DNA from: Acidobacteriota bacterium
Lineage (GTDB): Bacteria; Acidobacteriota; Blastocatellia; RBC074
Direction of reading: 5' to 3'
NCBI GenBank assembly: GCA_017991275.1
Contig: JAGNMH010000138.1
Location: 1 to 9,777, forward strand
Length of the DNA: 9,777 bases
Part shown: positions 1 through 6,993 of the stretch, piece by piece
How the letters are laid out: every line of letters begins with the position of its first letter
How positions within the stretch are numbered: the first letter of the stretch is position 1
Position numbers and translations under genes: made by a program
The notes under the pieces: generated by a model
What the model saw: the letters and a program-made list of their open reading frames with translations, nothing else
Databases searched by the model: none
Told to the model about the DNA's origin: nothing

Positions 1-1675
1 TCTTGTCCAACATCACAGGCGGTAATCTGCCTTCCATCGCGCGACGCATGATGTTTTTCTTTCGCAATCCGGGTAGCTTCAGTTTAGTGGGCACGCTGGA
101 CATGAACTCGACCAGTTCAGTATCGGTCAGCGGCACTCTCGCTTCCAACGAATGAGCCATGCTCATGCGGTCATTCTTTATCATCAAGTCGTCAGGCAAA
201 AAAACTGACGAATCAACGTGCATCAACCGCGACAATGTTTCAGAAGCACTCGATCGGTTATATGCATCGGTGAAATGACGAACTGACGGTTGTGCGTCGA
301 ACCGGCTGAACAATTCCGGCACAAGCAATTCGCGTTTTTGCGCTTCAGTCAAAACGACGCGCCACCACAAATGGGCCTCCGCCGGAGTCTTGTCCTGCCC
401 GCCTATGAACCGTTTCATCTTAAATTCCAGGCTCAGCTTTTTGTCTGAAACCGGCAGGCTGTTGACCATCGGAGCAATCAGGCCTTTTCTGATTACTCGC
501 GGGATCATTCCGAACCAGCTCGAAGCTTTGTAAGCCGCGTGAGTGTCGTAACCGGCAAAGATTTCATCTCCGCCTTCGCCCGAAAGCACAACAACGACTT
601 CGTCTTTGGCAATTTCGCAAACGCAGTAAGTCGGAATCGCCGAACCGTCGCCGTAAGGTTCGTCAACGAAGCTCAGGTATTTCGGCAATAGCTCTTTGAC
701 GATTTCGGGAGTGACGACGACCTCGCGCTGAACGGTTTTGAATTGATTGGCGACGATTCTGGCATAAGGCAATTCGTTAAAACTTTGATCCTCAAACCCG
801 ACCGAGTAAGTGTGAATCGGTTCCGAAGTATGGCGCGACATCAGCGCAACCAGCGTGCTGGAATCCATTCCGCCAGACAACAAAACTCCAACCGGAACGT
901 CGGCGACGATTTGCCGCTCGACTGCCTTGTCCATCAACTCGTAAGCGCGCTGGCTGGCAGTTTGTTCATCCAACGATGAATCCAATCGCCACGAAGCCTG
1001 CCAGAACCGCTCGGTTTCAATGTTGCCCTGACGGTCAATGCTCAACCAGTGGCCGGGCGGAACTTCGTGAATTCCCTCGAAAGCCGTCTGGGTTCCTGGC
1101 ACATAATCAAAAGTCAGAAAGTCGTAAAGCGCTTGAAGCGACGGACGACGCACAACACGTTCATCGGCGATGATCGCTTTTATCTCAGAACCGAAGCGAA
1201 AGTAGTTTTCGTCCTGCTGATAAAAAAGAGGTTTGATGCCTGCGTGGTCGCGCAACAAAAACAGCTTCTCTATCCGGCTGTCCCAAATGGCAACGCCGAA
1301 CATTCCGTTCAAGTGCTTCGCCATTTCAATGCCAAATTCTTCGTAAAGCCGCAACAGAACTTCGGTGTCAGTGCGCGAACGAAAATTGTAACGCTCGCCG
1401 AGCTTGAACCGCTCTTTCAATTCGCGGAAGTTGTACAACTCTCCGTTGTAAACGATGTGAACCGTGCCGTCTTCGTTGGACATTGGCATGTGGCCAGCCG
1501 TTGTGAGATCAATCACCGACAACCGTCGGCTACCCAGACTGATTTTGTCGTTCGACCAGGTTCCTCGATCATTCGGGCCACGGTGAGCCAGCGAATCGGT
1601 CATGCGATCAATCAGCGGTTGTTCAATTTTGGGAGCGTTTGGGTTCAGGCGAAGCACGCCGCAAATTCCACACAT
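1..1675 (-). CDS. Asparagine synthase-type glutamine amidotransferase (AsnB family), C-terminus cut by window edge
   Basis: Class-II glutamine amidotransferase fused to an ATP-dependent amide-forming synthetase domain; cytoplasmic. The start ATG overlaps the stop of the GT2 gene (TAATG) and gives MCGICG, so Cys2 becomes the N-terminal nucleophile after Met removal. Residues 2 to about 215 are the Ntn glutaminase domain, with HRGPN (usually HRGPD), the RRLSVIDL stretch and YNGE. The synthetase domain has the PP-loop SGGMDSS at about 267-273, LSGEGGDEIFAGY at about 365-377 and DRMSMAHSLEARVPL near the left edge. About 558 codons are read without a stop; roughly the last 70-100 residues are missing. 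A GGGAG at 1688-1692 lies 12 bases before the start, inside a repeat copy. In glycan loci such enzymes can amidate sugar acids (WbpS-like) or other substrates, so true asparagine synthesis is only one option. The family is certain; the substrate is not known. Confidence 0.95.
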   Translation of the reverse strand, partial: MCGICGVLRLNPNAPKIEQPLIDRMTDSLAHRGPNDRGTWSNDKISLGSRRLSVIDLTTAGHMPMSNEDGTVHIVYNGELYNFRELKERFKLGERYNFRSRTDTEVLLRLYEEFGIEMAKHLNGMFGVAIWDSRIEKLFLLRDHAGIKPLFYQQDENYFRFGSEIKAIIADERVVRRPSLQALYDFLTFDYVPGTQTAFEGIHEVPPGHWLSIDRQGNIETERFWQASWRLDSSLDEQTASQRAYELMDKAVERQIVADVPVGVLLSGGMDSSTLVALMSRHTSEPIHTYSVGFEDQSFNELPYARIVANQFKTVQREVVVTPEIVKELLPKYLSFVDEPYGDGSAIPTYCVCEIAKDEVVVVLSGEGGDEIFAGYDTHAAYKASSWFGMIPRVIRKGLIAPMVNSLPVSDKKLSLEFKMKRFIGGQDKTPAEAHLWWRVVLTEAQKRELLVPELFSRFDAQPSVRHFTDAYNRSSASETLSRLMHVDSSVFLPDDLMIKNDRMSMAHSLEARVPLTDTELVEFMSSVPTKLKLPGLRKKNIMRRAMEGRLPPVMLDK

Positions 1676-2670
1676 TATGAATGCTCGCTCCCTACCGGTC
1701 TCGGTACTGACTCGCCAATTTCGGCAACGACGACGGCGCTCGAAGCCGCCATCGGCCCGCTGTGCAGCGCAATTCGGCGGACAACTCCATCGGCAACCAT
1801 TCCGATCAACAGAAATTGCAAACCGATCAGTAACAGCAAAATCGCCGAAGTCGAAAGCACTGGCGTGTAAAACACCGACCAGCTTTCTCCGGGATGGCGC
1901 AGCGAAGAAGTCGCCACGTCATACATCACTTTCAACACACCCAATCCGCCAAACGACAATGCCGCCGGTATGAAAACCTTCAACGGTTGAAACAGCATCG
2001 CCATTCGCATTACCAGTATGATGAAATCCATAAAGTGGCGCGGCACGATTTTCGATTTGCCGATACGAGCAAAATAATCAATCGGGTGATAAGTCACCGT
2101 GTAATCATCCGCCATCAATGCCAGCGTGATCGTTGTCGTAAATGAAAACTGATTGGACAACACCGGAAAATAACGCATGGCCAGTTCCCGCCGAAACGCT
2201 CGCAAGCCGGAATTCAGATCAGGAATTTTGCGACCGGCAACCTGTTCCGCCAGCCAGCCCAACATCATCTTCGCCGGTTTGCGAACCAGCGGGATGTTGA
2301 CGTTTGCCCCAGTGCGCGCGCCGACAGCCATATCCGCAGTTTTCAAACTTTCCAGCAACACCGGAATCTGCTCAGCCGGATAAGTTCCGTCGGCGTCGGT
2401 AATGCATATCATTTCGTATTTTGCCGCGATGATGCCCGTCTTCAGCGAAGCGCCATAACCGCGATTGTTCAAATGCCGCAACACCCTCGCCTTCGCGGCA
2501 ACGGCATTGTCGGCTGTGCGATCATGTGATCCGTCGTCTACCACTATGATTTCATGCACGATGCCGGATTGTTGCAAAGCCTGACGTATGTTTTCCACCT
2601 CGGCGCCGACCGCCGTTTCTTCGTTAAAAGCGGGTATCACAACCGAAACCCGTAAAGTGTCTTCTCTCAT
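1675..2670 (-). CDS. GT2 polyprenyl-phosphate glycosyltransferase with two C-terminal membrane helices (DPM1/GtrB-like)
   Basis: Transfers a sugar from a nucleotide sugar to a polyprenyl phosphate on the cytoplasmic face, making a lipid-linked donor for membrane transferases. The 331-residue protein opens with the GT-A fold: VVIPAFNEE at 10-18, VVDDGSHDRT at 43-52, the metal-binding DADG at 92-95, and PDLNSGLRAF further on, which is typical of dolichol-phosphate mannosyltransferase relatives. Two hydrophobic segments follow (starting at VFIPAALSFGG and at SAILLLLIGLQFLL), as in GtrB-type enzymes. The last 25 or so residues are low-complexity and partly encoded by the repeat at 1683-1712, so the functional protein probably ends earlier. 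The start is supported by AAAGGTGA, with its GGTGA 8 bases before the ATG; a 25-base gap separates it from the upstream gene. It overlaps asnB by one base. The sugar cannot be told from sequence. Confidence 0.92.
   Translation of the reverse strand: MREDTLRVSVVIPAFNEETAVGAEVENIRQALQQSGIVHEIIVVDDGSHDRTADNAVAAKARVLRHLNNRGYGASLKTGIIAAKYEMICITDADGTYPAEQIPVLLESLKTADMAVGARTGANVNIPLVRKPAKMMLGWLAEQVAGRKIPDLNSGLRAFRRELAMRYFPVLSNQFSFTTTITLALMADDYTVTYHPIDYFARIGKSKIVPRHFMDFIILVMRMAMLFQPLKVFIPAALSFGGLGVLKVMYDVATSSLRHPGESWSVFYTPVLSTSAILLLLIGLQFLLIGMVADGVVRRIALHSGPMAASSAVVVAEIGESVPRPVGSEHS
1683..1712 (-). repeat. Short dispersed repeat, copy 1 (3' end of the GT2 gene)
   Basis: This 30-base stretch matches 2687-2716 at 26 of 30 positions. 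Read on the minus strand it begins AGTCAGTACCG and contains a small hairpin, TACCG-AGAC-CGGTA. It encodes part of the last residues of the GT2 protein (SVPRPVGSE region) and its purine-rich end supplies the only Shine-Dalgarno-like GGGAG before asnB. The second copy also sits at a gene 3' end, which suggests a mobile or dispersed repeat that tends to lie at gene ends. This is inference from two copies. Confidence 0.7.
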
Positions 2671-2686
2671 CTAACCTCTCACCTTT

Positions 2687-2716
2687 GCCCGCTTCCTATC
2701 GGTCGCGGTACTGACT
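2687..2716 (-). repeat. Short dispersed repeat, copy 2 (junction of GT39-like and GT2 genes)
   Basis: This is the partner of the repeat at 1683-1712 (26 of 30 identical). It spans the last codons (SQYRDR) and the TAG stop of the membrane glycosyltransferase gene and runs into the 25-base gap before GT2. The internal hairpin TACCG-CGAC-CGATA has one mismatch relative to copy 1. The terminal residues and stop of the upstream gene therefore come from the repeat. Confidence 0.7.
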
Positions 2717-4435
2717 GATCGTACTTTTCTGGCGGCAGACAAAAACTTCGCCGCCGCCCAGCGTTCCCGGAAAAACCTTGACCACTTCAAAATCACTTTC
2801 AATCGCTTGCCAGATGTCAGGCCTATAAGCTTTGACCTGAATCGGAATGGTGTAAACCAGCCAAACATCCGAATGCCCTTTTCTGACGGCATCCAGTTCC
2901 GCCTGAGTCTGGGCCTCATTCCACATCGGCCACTGCGCCGCAAAGTATTTGCTGTAAGCAACTCCGGCCAATCCGACTGCGACGACTGCGTCGTCGCTAT
3001 GCCGGCTGCGCTCAACGAAATCGCGCGCTCCTGTGTAATCCTGTTTTGGCAGTGCGTAACAACGCGGGATCGTCAGAGTGGAAGCGACAATCATCAGCAC
3101 CGCCAGTCCAACGCCTGCATTGGTCAGCAAACGATCCGAAATCCGTTCAGCCGGAACAAACCAGCGCAACAGTTGCGGCACAGCCAACGCGCCATAAACG
3201 GCGATCAGCAAGCCGAACCCCATCAGGAAGAAAAAGAACCTGGGCCAGATATTATGGCTCATGATAACCATCACCGCGCCCGAAAAAACCGCCGGAACCA
3301 CCATCGCCAGCGAAGCCATCCTGTTGCGCTTGAATAATCCCAGCCAACCGTTCGCAACCATCACTCCGCCTGCCAGTAAGATGACCAAGCCGGAAAATCC
3401 GATCCGCAAACTTCGCACGCTTTCCTTGACCATCCACCACAAAGTCGTCCATTCAGACGGTTCGGAAGTTTCGTGCAAACCGGCGCTTAAAAACTCCGGC
3501 AGAGCCAACGCGTATAGCTGCAAGGTCAAAGTCCCGCACAGCGTCCAGGCCAGTATCGGCTGCCACCAATTTCGGTTTCGTTCTTCAGTGTTGCTGCCCA
3601 ACAAAGTTGGTCTGGCCAACCAGACCAGATAAAGCGCACAGTGAGCCGCAACGACAAACACCATCGTCATGTGAATCCAGGCTCCCAGCGCAGCCGCCAC
3701 CGCATAACTCACCCACCAACCGCCGCCGCGTTCCCAGGCTTCCATCCACAACCAGGTCACCAGCGTGGTGAAAAACATCAAGCCCATATAACCGCGCGCG
3801 TTCTGTGAAAACCATATGTGGTGATAAGAAAAAGTAAGCAACGTGCAGGTCAACAAAGCCGCGCGCACTCCGGCCACTTTTTTGGCCAGAAAGAACAAGG
3901 CCCATAAACTGGCGACGCCAAACAACACTGAAGGCAACCGAACCGCAGCCGCGCTTTCGCCGAAAACGACCACCGAAATTCGCGACAACACCGAAAAGAA
4001 CATGTGCTGATTCTGCGAAGGAAAGCTGGTGACGATGTCTCCCATCGGCAGCCGCACGAAATCCAGCAACGTCAGAATTTCGTCAAACCATAAATCAGTG
4101 TTCAGCCGAAACAAACGCAAAGTCAGCGCAACAGCGCTCAAAACGACCAGGAAAATTCCTGTATTCCGACTAAGGCCGATGTCCTGAACATTGCCAGCAT
4201 TTCGGCTGAAGCCGGCACTCTGAACGTTACGCTGCCAAATCAATCCGGCTGCAATCAGCGCCAGTCCGTGAACAGCCAGCAACGCTCGAAACAGAGTCGG
4301 CCCCCACGACAGCGAACGCACAGGATTGGTCACCAGCGCCTGATGGTAACCGGCGTTCGACACCAACACCGCCGCCAGCAACAGCAACCCGCCAATCACA
4401 ACCAGAATCCAGGAAAAAATTGTTCGCCGATTCAT
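2696..4435 (-). CDS. GT39/ArnT-like multi-pass membrane glycosyltransferase (GT-C fold)
   Basis: Likely transfers a sugar from a polyprenyl-phosphate donor to a glycan or protein on the outer side of the cytoplasmic membrane. The chosen start gives 579 residues: its ATG overlaps the UbiA stop (ATGA), with GGGAG at 4444-4448, 8 bases upstream. An in-frame start at 4501 would add 22 residues that overlap the UbiA gene and look non-native. Two hydrophobic segments (about 7-25 and 48-66) precede a linker with a tandem 12-residue duplication (70-93). After the next segment comes LWFDEIL with Asp118-Glu119, the acidic motif expected in the first large external loop of GT-C enzymes. FSQNARGYM and about eight further hydrophobic segments follow. 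A soluble C-terminal stretch ends in repeat-encoded SQYRDR. Donor and acceptor are unknown; the neighbouring UbiA and GT2 enzymes are the obvious donor sources. Confidence 0.88.
   Translation of the reverse strand: MNRRTIFSWILVVIGGLLLLAAVLVSNAGYHQALVTNPVRSLSWGPTLFRALLAVHGLALIAAGLIWQRNVQSAGFSRNAGNVQDIGLSRNTGIFLVVLSAVALTLRLFRLNTDLWFDEILTLLDFVRLPMGDIVTSFPSQNQHMFFSVLSRISVVVFGESAAAVRLPSVLFGVASLWALFFLAKKVAGVRAALLTCTLLTFSYHHIWFSQNARGYMGLMFFTTLVTWLWMEAWERGGGWWVSYAVAAALGAWIHMTMVFVVAAHCALYLVWLARPTLLGSNTEERNRNWWQPILAWTLCGTLTLQLYALALPEFLSAGLHETSEPSEWTTLWWMVKESVRSLRIGFSGLVILLAGGVMVANGWLGLFKRNRMASLAMVVPAVFSGAVMVIMSHNIWPRFFFFLMGFGLLIAVYGALAVPQLLRWFVPAERISDRLLTNAGVGLAVLMIVASTLTIPRCYALPKQDYTGARDFVERSRHSDDAVVAVGLAGVAYSKYFAAQWPMWNEAQTQAELDAVRKGHSDVWLVYTIPIQVKAYRPDIWQAIESDFEVVKVFPGTLGGGEVFVCRQKSTISQYRDR
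4157..4228 (-). repeat. Tandem 36-bp duplication inside the GT39-like gene
   Basis: Two adjacent 36-base units (4193-4228 and 4157-4192) encode NVQSAGFSRNAG followed by NVQDIGLSRNTG. Eight of 12 residues and 23 of 36 bases agree. They lie in the loop between the second and third hydrophobic segments, where extra sequence is tolerated, and look like an in-frame insertion of repetitive DNA that has since diverged. Confidence 0.65.
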
Positions 4436-5388
4436 TGCAACCGCTCCCACAATACGGCCAGCACGCCGCGGTAAATCACCAGTCCGTTGAAAATTCCCCA
4501 ACCCACAATCGCCAGCATCAAAGGTTTGTCGCTGATTAACACCTTGCTGGGATTGCCGCCATTTTCCGACTTATGAGTCAGAACCATATATCGCAACATC
4601 CCATAAACGACGAAAATCGTCCCGTAAATCATTTTGTCCGTACCGAATCGCGCAACAGTTTCAGGCGCAACGGTGTAAAGCGTGTAACAGACAATCGTCG
4701 CTCCAACCAGAATGTTGTTCACCTGCTCCAGATATGCCACAGAGTATTGACCAAGAACCTGACGATGTTCTCGCGCCGAATCAGTCAGCATCATCAATTC
4801 CTGCCGCCGCTTGGCAAATGCCAGATACAGCGCCAACAGGAAAGCACAGACGATCAACCAATGCGTGGGAGTGACTTTGATCGCCGCCGCTCCACCGACA
4901 ACCCGCAACACAAATCCCGTCGCGATGGTCATGCAATCCAGAATGACTATGTGTTTGACGGCCAGCGAATAACCCATAGTCAAGACTGCGTAACCAACCG
5001 CCAGAGCCAGAAACTCCCAGCTAATCGCCGCAGCAATTCCAAACGCAGCCAGCAACAACAAAATCGAAGCCATGACCGCCAGTGGCGCTGACAATTCGCC
5101 GGAGGCAATCGGGCGAAATTGTTTTTCCGGATGCGCGCGATCGGCTTCTGCATCCGCAATGTCATTGATCAGGTACAGCGCGCTGGCAATCAGACAAAAC
5201 GCCGCAAATGCCAGCGAAGCCAGCCCGACTGAGTCCATATCGCCAAGCCGCTGACCAAACAGCAACGGAGCCATCACGAACAGATTCTTTGTCCATTGAT
5301 GAGGACGCATCGAAACCAACAGCGATCGCAAACTCCCGCGTCGCGGGATCGCGGCTTCAGTCTGAGTTGTTGATGCAGGTTGTGCCAT
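4432..5388 (-). CDS. UbiA-family polyprenyl-phosphate phosphoribosyltransferase (DPPR synthase-like)
   Basis: Integral membrane enzyme expected to join PRPP and polyprenyl phosphate to give polyprenyl-phosphoryl-5-phosphoribose, the first lipid step to ribose or arabinose donors (family of mycobacterial Rv3806c/UbiA). The 318-residue protein has RPHQWTKN at 28-35, the first Asp-rich motif NDIADAEAD at 75-83 followed by HPEKQFRPIASG, and the second motif YSLAVKHIVILD at 140-151 followed by GFVLRVVGGAAA. These match the DPPR synthase branch better than menaquinone or ubiquinone prenyltransferases. Eight or nine hydrophobic segments are visible. The ATG at 5388 was chosen although no good Shine-Dalgarno is seen. 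A GTG at 5433 would add 15 residues (MPLAHARG...) encoded by the palindrome at 5411-5466, so it is probably false. The gene ends in an ATGA overlap with the GT39-like gene, suggesting translational coupling. Confidence 0.88.
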   Translation of the reverse strand: MAQPASTTQTEAAIPRRGSLRSLLVSMRPHQWTKNLFVMAPLLFGQRLGDMDSVGLASLAFAAFCLIASALYLINDIADAEADRAHPEKQFRPIASGELSAPLAVMASILLLLAAFGIAAAISWEFLALAVGYAVLTMGYSLAVKHIVILDCMTIATGFVLRVVGGAAAIKVTPTHWLIVCAFLLALYLAFAKRRQELMMLTDSAREHRQVLGQYSVAYLEQVNNILVGATIVCYTLYTVAPETVARFGTDKMIYGTIFVVYGMLRYMVLTHKSENGGNPSKVLISDKPLMLAIVGWGIFNGLVIYRGVLAVLWERLQ

Positions 5389-5410
5389 AACTAAATTGGC
5401 CGGTGCGGCA

Positions 5411-5466
5411 CCGCGCGCGTGAGCAAGCGGCACTCTGCTGAACCAGCCGCTTGCTCACACGCGCGG
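5411..5466 (-). repeat. Large imperfect palindrome at the GT-C/UbiA junction
   Basis: The arms 5411-5430 and 5447-5466 are complementary at 19 of 20 positions, around a 16-base loop; on the minus strand the first arm reads CCGCGCGTGTGAGCAAGCGG. The transcript could fold into a very stable stem. The first arm contains the TGA stop and the last residues (VPRV) of the upstream membrane protein gene, and the loop contains an unlikely GTG start for UbiA. No U-run follows, so it is not a standard intrinsic terminator. It may be a dispersed palindromic repeat acting as an mRNA-stability or attenuation element; the function is inference. Confidence 0.8.
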
Positions 5467-6993
5467 CACTGTATCGGCCTGCCTGTGATTCCATTTCACC
5501 GCCCAAATGCCATACAAAATCGCAGCCGTCAGAGCGAACAACGGCAGCGCCGAAACTCCTTGATTCGAAAACCCGCCGTACTGTCCGCCCAGGTTTTGCA
5601 GCGTAGTCAGAACAGGCAACTTGAATCCGCCGATGAAAACATTCAGCATCGGATCAATCACTCCCAGGCCGCGTTCTACATCACGGTACATCGCCAGACA
5701 CCACGATTCAGTCAGCGCCGCGATAACGATGAAGTAGGCAACCACGCGTGGCAACCGAACCAAGACCACTGCCGCCAGAATGAACAGCAGCGGAAAGGCC
5801 GGAGCGAAGTACCGAATGCCACTGTTGAATTGCAACCGCGAATAGCCGACACAACTGAAGAAAATCCACAGCGCCACGCTCAGCAACGCCAGCGAAAGCA
5901 ATTGGAATTTTTCCAAACGTTGCTCTCGACGATTAACCCACCAAGCTCCAATCGCCAACAAAAACAAAGGGCAACTGGTGAACAGCCCGTATCGGTAATC
6001 AGCCAGCAAAGCCAGCAGCAAATCGGGTTGCGGCAAACTGAATCCCTGATAACCCTGTTCAATGTAAGCGACCTTTGGCATCCAATGTTGAGCAGGCAAA
6101 AACGGATTTCCGAAACTCCGCCACTGATAAAACCAAAGCAGCCCAACCGGCGGCAGAGTCCCCGCGACATACCAGGCTCCGTGACGAATCGCGTCTGAAA
6201 TCGAAGCTTCGCTCCATCGTTTGGTTAGACCGTAAACGAACAACCCCAGCAACATGACAATGCCGCTGTAATCCATCAGCAGCGCAGCTCCTCCGGCAAT
6301 GCCACCAAGAAAGAAGCGCGTGCTTAATTTCCAACGTCCGCTGCCATTGGGATTCCACATGACAACCAGCCCGGCGAATGCCGCCACGGCCATCAGCATG
6401 TTTTGATTCAAAAAACCCGTGCGGAAAAACACAGGCGTGCCGAAGGCGTACAAAAGCGCCAGCCACAAAGCAGTTTTGTCCGAACCGAAAATCCTCCGCA
6501 GGACAAAAAACATCAGCACCACGCCGAACGCCGAAATCGGAGCCATGCACAACGTCTGAGTTATCACCGCCGCCAAGCCGAACTTTATGTCGTAACCGCG
6601 TTGCCACGATTGTTTGTAAAACTCGCGAGCCATCGGCCACGGCGAGTTGTAAGCGGGAGGCTCCGTCGCTCCGCTGGCTGCTCGCTGCTGTTGAATTTTG
6701 GCGACGATCCGATTTACCAGCGGACTGAAAACGAAGTAAGGAATCGCCGCAACCATTGAGGCTCCGGGATTGTTGTTGATGTGCCAGCCATAGCCGGGCT
6801 TTTCAAACAAGTCTGGATGAAGATTGGCGTATTCGTCTACGCGAAAGGAAAAGTGGTCGCCAATGGCCAGCGCCGGATAAATTTCTCTGACGGTGTTCGT
6901 AGCAAAGTGAAGCCCATAAACCAGCCAGCAAGTTAGAAACAACCTCCAAGCCAAACCCTGCGGCGTGAAACGCCAACTTTCCGGTTCAATCAC
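5455..6993 (-). CDS. Multi-pass membrane protein, probable GT-C-type glycosyltransferase
   Basis: This 512-residue protein has about ten or more hydrophobic segments. After the first (about 14-31) lies an external loop with VDEYANLHPDLF (Asp53, Glu54, Asp61), then NNNPGASMVAAIPYFVF. This resembles the acidic loop and following Pro/Gly stretch of GT-C enzymes, but I do not recognise a named family. The start is the GTG at 6993: it overlaps the flippase stop as GTGA and has GGAGGT (7000-7005) 6 bases upstream. An in-frame start at 7071 would add 26 residues read through the flippase gene and is rejected. The stop lies inside the palindrome at 5411-5466, so the last residues (VPRV) may be repeat-derived. 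In context it could use a donor made by the UbiA or GT2 enzyme, or act as a polymerase or ligase; neither is shown by sequence. Confidence 0.8.
   Translation of the reverse strand: MIEPESWRFTPQGLAWRLFLTCWLVYGLHFATNTVREIYPALAIGDHFSFRVDEYANLHPDLFEKPGYGWHINNNPGASMVAAIPYFVFSPLVNRIVAKIQQQRAASGATEPPAYNSPWPMAREFYKQSWQRGYDIKFGLAAVITQTLCMAPISAFGVVLMFFVLRRIFGSDKTALWLALLYAFGTPVFFRTGFLNQNMLMAVAAFAGLVVMWNPNGSGRWKLSTRFFLGGIAGGAALLMDYSGIVMLLGLFVYGLTKRWSEASISDAIRHGAWYVAGTLPPVGLLWFYQWRSFGNPFLPAQHWMPKVAYIEQGYQGFSLPQPDLLLALLADYRYGLFTSCPLFLLAIGAWWVNRREQRLEKFQLLSLALLSVALWIFFSCVGYSRLQFNSGIRYFAPAFPLLFILAAVVLVRLPRVVAYFIVIAALTESWCLAMYRDVERGLGVIDPMLNVFIGGFKLPVLTTLQNLGGQYGGFSNQGVSALPLFALTAAILYGIWAVKWNHRQADTVPRV

Noticed and set aside
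1049..1870. Long plus-strand reading frame (273 codons), and a similar one at 5419-6198
   Set aside because: Both lie antisense to well-supported genes (asnB/GT2; UbiA upstream junction/GT-C-like) and their translations show no domain motifs or membrane pattern; they mirror the codon structure of the opposite strand.
4436..4501. 22-residue N-terminal extension of the GT39-like protein
   Set aside because: It overlaps the UbiA 3' end in another frame; the ATGA overlap start with GGGAG upstream is better supported and puts a membrane helix near the N-terminus.
5322..5329. GCGATCGC octamer, the cyanobacterial HIP1 sequence
   Set aside because: I noticed only one copy in 9.8 kb, whereas HIP1-rich genomes have many; chance in a coding region is enough.
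5335..5347. Small perfect inverted repeat CCCGCG-T-CGCGGG in the UbiA N-terminal codons
   Set aside because: Short, inside coding sequence and explained by codons for Pro-Arg-Arg-Gly; no evidence that it is a regulatory site.
5389..5433. Upstream GTG start adding 15 residues to UbiA
   Set aside because: The codons come from the loop and arm of the palindrome, there is no Shine-Dalgarno, and the family's conserved region begins well after the ATG at 5388.
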